Source: Clostridia bacterium
GTDB lineage: Bacteria; Bacillota; Clostridia; Monoglobales; Monoglobaceae
Direction: 5' to 3'
DNA: 10,099 nucleotides
Assembly (NCBI GenBank): GCA_017409915.1
Contig: JAFQRU010000153.1
Span: 1-10,099, forward strand
Positions 7,088 through 10,099 of this stretch are shown one piece after another; position 1 is the first letter of the stretch, and each line of letters begins with the position of its first letter. A program made the position numbers and the translations under genes. A model generated the notes under the pieces. It saw nothing but the letters and a program-made list of their open reading frames with translations. It made no database searches and was not told the DNA's origin.

Positions 7088-8539
7088 ATGGAAAAGGAAG
7101 TAAGAACACGATTTGCCCCAAGTCCAACGGGATATATGCATATCGGAAATTTAAGAACAGCACTTTACACTTATCTCTTAACAAGGTCAAAGGGCGGAAA
7201 GTTTATTTTAAGAATTGAGGATACCGACCAGGAAAGATTGGTTGAGGGTGCAACAGATGTAATCTATCGCACAATGAAAGACACAGGACTTATCCACGAT
7301 GAAGGTCCGGATGTTGGCGGAAATTATGGCCCATATATCCAGAGCGAAAGAAGAAATATTTATAAGGAATATGCAGAAAAGCTTGTTGAACTTGGTCACG
7401 CTTATTATTGCTTTTGCAGCAAGGAAAGACTTGACGATTTAAGAGAAAAGCAGGAGAAAGCAAAGGTTCCAACAAAGTATGACGGCCTTTGCAGTAAACT
7501 TACAAAGGAAGAAGTTCAGGCAAAGCTTGATGCAGGAGAGCCTTATGTTATAAGACAGAAGATGCCAAAGTACGGCAAAACAACATTTAAGGATGAAGTT
7601 TTCGGCGAAATTTCCGTTGAAAATGCAATCCTTGACGATAATGTTCTCTTAAAGGCAGACGGACTTCCAACATATAACTTTGCAAATGTTATAGACGACC
7701 ATTTAATGAACATAACTCATATTATAAGAGGCTCTGAGTATCTTTCTTCAACTCCGAAATATAACCTTTTATATGAGGCATTCGGCTGGGAAATCCCAAC
7801 CTATATCCATGTTTCTCCCGTTATGAGAGACGCCCAGAAAAAGCTCTCAAAAAGAGACGGAGACGCATCTTATGAAGACTTTATCAAAAAAGGCTATTTA
7901 AAAGAGGCAATCGTTAACTATATTGCCCTTCTTGGCTGGTCTCCTGGTGGCGACAGAGAAAAGTATACAATTGACGAGCTTATTGAGGCGTTTGATGTAA
8001 AGGGAATAAGTAAATCCCCTGCAATTTTTGACGAAAACAAACTGGCTTGGCTTAACGGCGAGTATATAAGAGAACTCAGCGCAGAGGACTTCCACGAAAA
8101 AGCCCTACCTTGGTATAAGGGTGTAATCGAAAACCCGAATATCGACTTAAAAGAGGTTAGTGCGCTTTTACAGAAGAGATGCGAAAAATTAAGCGATATT
8201 CCGGAGCAGGTTGACTTTTTCGATAACCTCCCTGAGTATGATATTGAAATGTATTCTCATAAGAAAATGAAGACAAATGCTGAGAACTCTCTTGTTTCTC
8301 TTGAAAATATCCTTCCTGTTGTTGAAGGTATTGAGGATTGGACATTTGATAACCTCCACGATGCACTTATGGAACTGGTTGCAAAGATGGAAGTTAAAAA
8401 CGGAATTGTCCTCTGGCCACTTCGTGTAGCCGTATCAGGAAAAGCGTTTACTCCGGGCGGCGGTGTTGAAATTGCTTATATTCTCGGCAAGGAAGAAACA
8501 ATTAAGAGAATTAAAAAAGGTATTGAAAAATTAAAATAA
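7088..8539 (+). CDS. gltX: Glutamyl-tRNA synthetase
   Basis: A class I synthetase that charges tRNA-Glu with glutamate; in many Firmicutes the enzyme also mischarges tRNA-Gln for later amidation by GatCAB. The 483 residues match the family. The Rossmann-fold catalytic domain has PSPTGYMHIGN, with the HIGH motif as HIGN (18-21), and the KMSKS motif as KLSKR (252-256). A zinc-site arrangement C108-x-C110, Y131, C135 is present, spaced as in the E. coli enzyme. The C-terminal half (about 320-483) is the helical anticodon-binding region, ending in the family-like WPLRVAVSG (443-451). AAGGA (7075-7079) lies eight bases before the ATG. Strict versus relaxed tRNA-Gln specificity cannot be read reliably from this sequence. 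The next gene starts 14 bases downstream. Confidence 0.97.
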   Translation: MEKEVRTRFAPSPTGYMHIGNLRTALYTYLLTRSKGGKFILRIEDTDQERLVEGATDVIYRTMKDTGLIHDEGPDVGGNYGPYIQSERRNIYKEYAEKLVELGHAYYCFCSKERLDDLREKQEKAKVPTKYDGLCSKLTKEEVQAKLDAGEPYVIRQKMPKYGKTTFKDEVFGEISVENAILDDNVLLKADGLPTYNFANVIDDHLMNITHIIRGSEYLSSTPKYNLLYEAFGWEIPTYIHVSPVMRDAQKKLSKRDGDASYEDFIKKGYLKEAIVNYIALLGWSPGGDREKYTIDELIEAFDVKGISKSPAIFDENKLAWLNGEYIRELSAEDFHEKALPWYKGVIENPNIDLKEVSALLQKRCEKLSDIPEQVDFFDNLPEYDIEMYSHKKMKTNAENSLVSLENILPVVEGIEDWTFDNLHDALMELVAKMEVKNGIVLWPLRVAVSGKAFTPGGGVEIAYILGKEETIKRIKKGIEKLK

Positions 8540-8553
8540 AGGACTTGAATTTA

Positions 8554-9747
8554 ATGGATATAACATCAAAATTTTCGGATAAGGTGGCCCATCTTGAAGG
8601 GTCTGCCATCCGTGCAATATTTAAGCTTCTTGCAAAACCTGGCATAATCTCCTTTGCAGGCGGCGCTCCCGACCCTGAGCTTTTCCCTAATGAAGAACTC
8701 TCCCAAATCGCAGCCGACATTCTCAAAAATGACGGAAAAACTGCCCTTCAATACGGCGTAACCGAAGGGTATACCCCACTTTTAAATTGGGTTAAAGAAA
8801 GACTTAGAAGTCAGGGCATAGGATGCGAAAATGACGAAACAATAATCGTAAGCGGTGGCCAGCAGGGAATTGACCTTGCGTCAAAAGCCCTTATAAACCC
8901 GGGGGACGGAGTTATCTGCGAAGAGCCAAGCTTTATAGGCGGTCTTAACGCCTATCGCTCCAATAATGCAAAGCTTTATAGCGTTCCTGTTTTGTCTGAC
9001 GGAATTGACACGGATAAATTAGAAGAAATTTTAAAGGAAAATGACAATATAAAAATTCTTTATACAATCTCAACCTTCCAGAACCCGTCAGGTATAACTA
9101 TGTCCCTTGAAAAGAGGAAAAAGGTTCTTGAACTTGCCGAAAAGTATGACTTTATAATCTTTGAGGATAACCCGTACGGCGAGCTTCGTTTCAGCGGAGA
9201 AGACATCCCAACAATGAAGTCAATGGATAAAGAGGGAAGAGTTGTATATCTCGGCTCTTTCTCAAAGATTTTGGCGCCTGGCCTTCGTCTTGGTTTCACT
9301 GTTGCGGACAAAAAGCTTATGGAAAGAATGGTAATCTGCAAGCAGGTTGAGGATGTTCATACAAATGTTCTCTCCCAGATGATTGCATATAGATTTGTAA
9401 CGGAGAATTCAATTGACGAGCATATCGCAAAGCTTAGAGAATGCTATGGAAGAAAATGTAAGCTTATGATAGAGTGTATTGATAAATTCTTCCCGAAATG
9501 CGTAACCCATACAAATCCGGAAGGCGGACTTTTCTTATTCTGTACAATGCCAGAAGAATATGACGCAAAGGATGTTATGGAAAAGGCCTTAGAGGGCGGA
9601 GTTGCTTTCGTTCCTGGCTCAGCTACGGTTATTGACGATAAGGCTCCGACTCATACATTCAGGCTTAACTATTCAACAGCAAGCGAAGAACAAATAAGAA
9701 AAGGAATTGAAATTTTAGGAAATGTTCTCCACGAGATAATGGACTAA
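8554..9747 (+). CDS. PLP-dependent class I/II aminotransferase (ARO8/LysN-like)
   Basis: A fold-type I aminotransferase that likely exchanges an amino group between an amino acid and a 2-oxo acid through pyridoxal phosphate. I choose the ATG at 8554 (397 residues) because AAAGGA at 8538-8543 is ten bases upstream. The in-frame TTG at 8545 would sit one base from that site. Counting from the ATG, the sequence shows an ISFAGGAPDPELFP opening (32-45), FQNPSG with N177, the cofactor pair D205 and Y208 in EDNPYGELRF, the Schiff-base lysine K238 in GSFSKILAPGLRLGF, and the carboxylate-binding arginine R370 in FRLNYS. The style resembles the 2-aminoadipate/aromatic aminotransferase group (COG1167) without the GntR DNA-binding domain of MocR relatives. 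Substrate is not predictable: aromatic, branched-chain and aminoadipate are all possible. It sits between two aminoacyl-tRNA synthetase genes. Confidence 0.9.
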   Translation: MDITSKFSDKVAHLEGSAIRAIFKLLAKPGIISFAGGAPDPELFPNEELSQIAADILKNDGKTALQYGVTEGYTPLLNWVKERLRSQGIGCENDETIIVSGGQQGIDLASKALINPGDGVICEEPSFIGGLNAYRSNNAKLYSVPVLSDGIDTDKLEEILKENDNIKILYTISTFQNPSGITMSLEKRKKVLELAEKYDFIIFEDNPYGELRFSGEDIPTMKSMDKEGRVVYLGSFSKILAPGLRLGFTVADKKLMERMVICKQVEDVHTNVLSQMIAYRFVTENSIDEHIAKLRECYGRKCKLMIECIDKFFPKCVTHTNPEGGLFLFCTMPEEYDAKDVMEKALEGGVAFVPGSATVIDDKAPTHTFRLNYSTASEEQIRKGIEILGNVLHEIMD

Positions 9748-9762
9748 GAGGAAGTGAAATAA

Positions 9763-10099
9763 ATGGAAAACACAGAAAGAAAGAAACGAATTTTAAGCGG
9801 AATTCAGCCGACAGGGGTTTTGACTCTTGGAAACTATGTTGGCGCGCTGAGAAATTTCGTTGACCTTCAAAAAGAAGATAAATATGAATGCTTTTATATG
9901 ATTGCGGACTTGCATTCTTTAACTGTTAAGCAAGAGCCAAAGGATTTAAGAAAGAACAGCCTTGATTTATTGGCACTCTTTTTAGCAAGCGGACTTGACG
10001 GAGAGAAAGATCCCATATTCTATCAGTCCCATGTAAGCGCCCATTCTCAGCTTGGTTGGGTTTTGGATTGCTATACCTATTTTGGCGAGCTTTCAAGAA
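9763..10099 (+). CDS. trpS: Tryptophanyl-tRNA synthetase, 5' part (cut by window edge)
   Basis: The first 112 codons of a class I synthetase that charges tRNA-Trp; the rest lies beyond the window. Diagnostic stretches are SGIQPTG (12-18), the HIGH-equivalent TLGNY (21-25), ADLHSLT (48-54) and QSHVSAHSQLGW (88-99), followed by GELSR at the right edge. These belong to the bacterial TrpRS family and distinguish it from TyrRS. The KMSKS motif would be downstream and cannot be checked. GAGGA (9748-9752) stands ten bases before the ATG. The gene starts 15 bases after the aminotransferase stop, so it is probably in the same transcript. No Trp-codon leader peptide, T-box or terminator is present in that 15-base gap, so no gene-specific attenuation is visible at this junction. 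Confidence 0.96.
   Translation, partial: MENTERKKRILSGIQPTGVLTLGNYVGALRNFVDLQKEDKYECFYMIADLHSLTVKQEPKDLRKNSLDLLALFLASGLDGEKDPIFYQSHVSAHSQLGWVLDCYTYFGELSR

Noticed and set aside
8545..8553. TTG start for the aminotransferase
   Set aside because: It is one base from the AAAGGA ribosome site; the ATG at 8554 has a workable ten-base spacing.
9748..9762. Attenuator or T-box upstream of trpS
   Set aside because: The gap is only 15 bases and holds just the Shine-Dalgarno site.

Overview
The window looks like a stretch of a low-GC Bacillota (Firmicutes) chromosome, most likely class Clostridia. The evidence is the gene order yybS-gdpP-rplI-dnaB, which is a Firmicutes hallmark, together with AT-rich DNA, purine-rich Shine-Dalgarno sites before most genes and frequent AGA arginine codons. 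I cannot name a genus. Every protein gene is a recognisable housekeeping family. I see no mobile element, CRISPR array, prophage, toxin-antitoxin pair or defence gene.

Layout. Bases 1-34 are the 5' half of a tRNA gene on the minus strand, cut by the window edge just before its anticodon. Bases 35-326 are a divergent intergenic region. It holds a near-consensus promoter for the tRNA on the minus strand and a near-consensus promoter for the protein genes on the plus strand. Between them lie a perfect 9-bp inverted repeat that reaches into the plus-strand -35 box and a 10-bp direct repeat. After the plus-strand promoter comes an untranslated leader of about 135 nt that can fold. From 327 to the right edge, nine genes run head to tail on the plus strand with gaps of at most 34 bp, or with overlaps, and with no visible terminator: yybS, gdpP, rplI, dnaB, tilS, hpt, gltX, a class I/II aminotransferase, and the 5' end of trpS.

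How the genes work together. The first four form the conserved Firmicutes block: a membrane protein of unknown role, the membrane c-di-AMP phosphodiesterase, ribosomal protein L9 and the replicative helicase. tilS and hpt follow as a translationally overlapping pair; in Bacillus this pair precedes ftsH, but here gltX comes next. gltX and trpS are aminoacyl-tRNA synthetase genes with an amino-acid aminotransferase between them. If cotranscribed, the unit ties second-messenger turnover and replication to tRNA decoding and charging, purine salvage and amino-acid metabolism. That is consistent with a growth-rate-linked housekeeping operon.

I did not find a convincing new system. The best unexplained signals are non-coding: the foldable leader and the operator-like dyad at the head of the operon.
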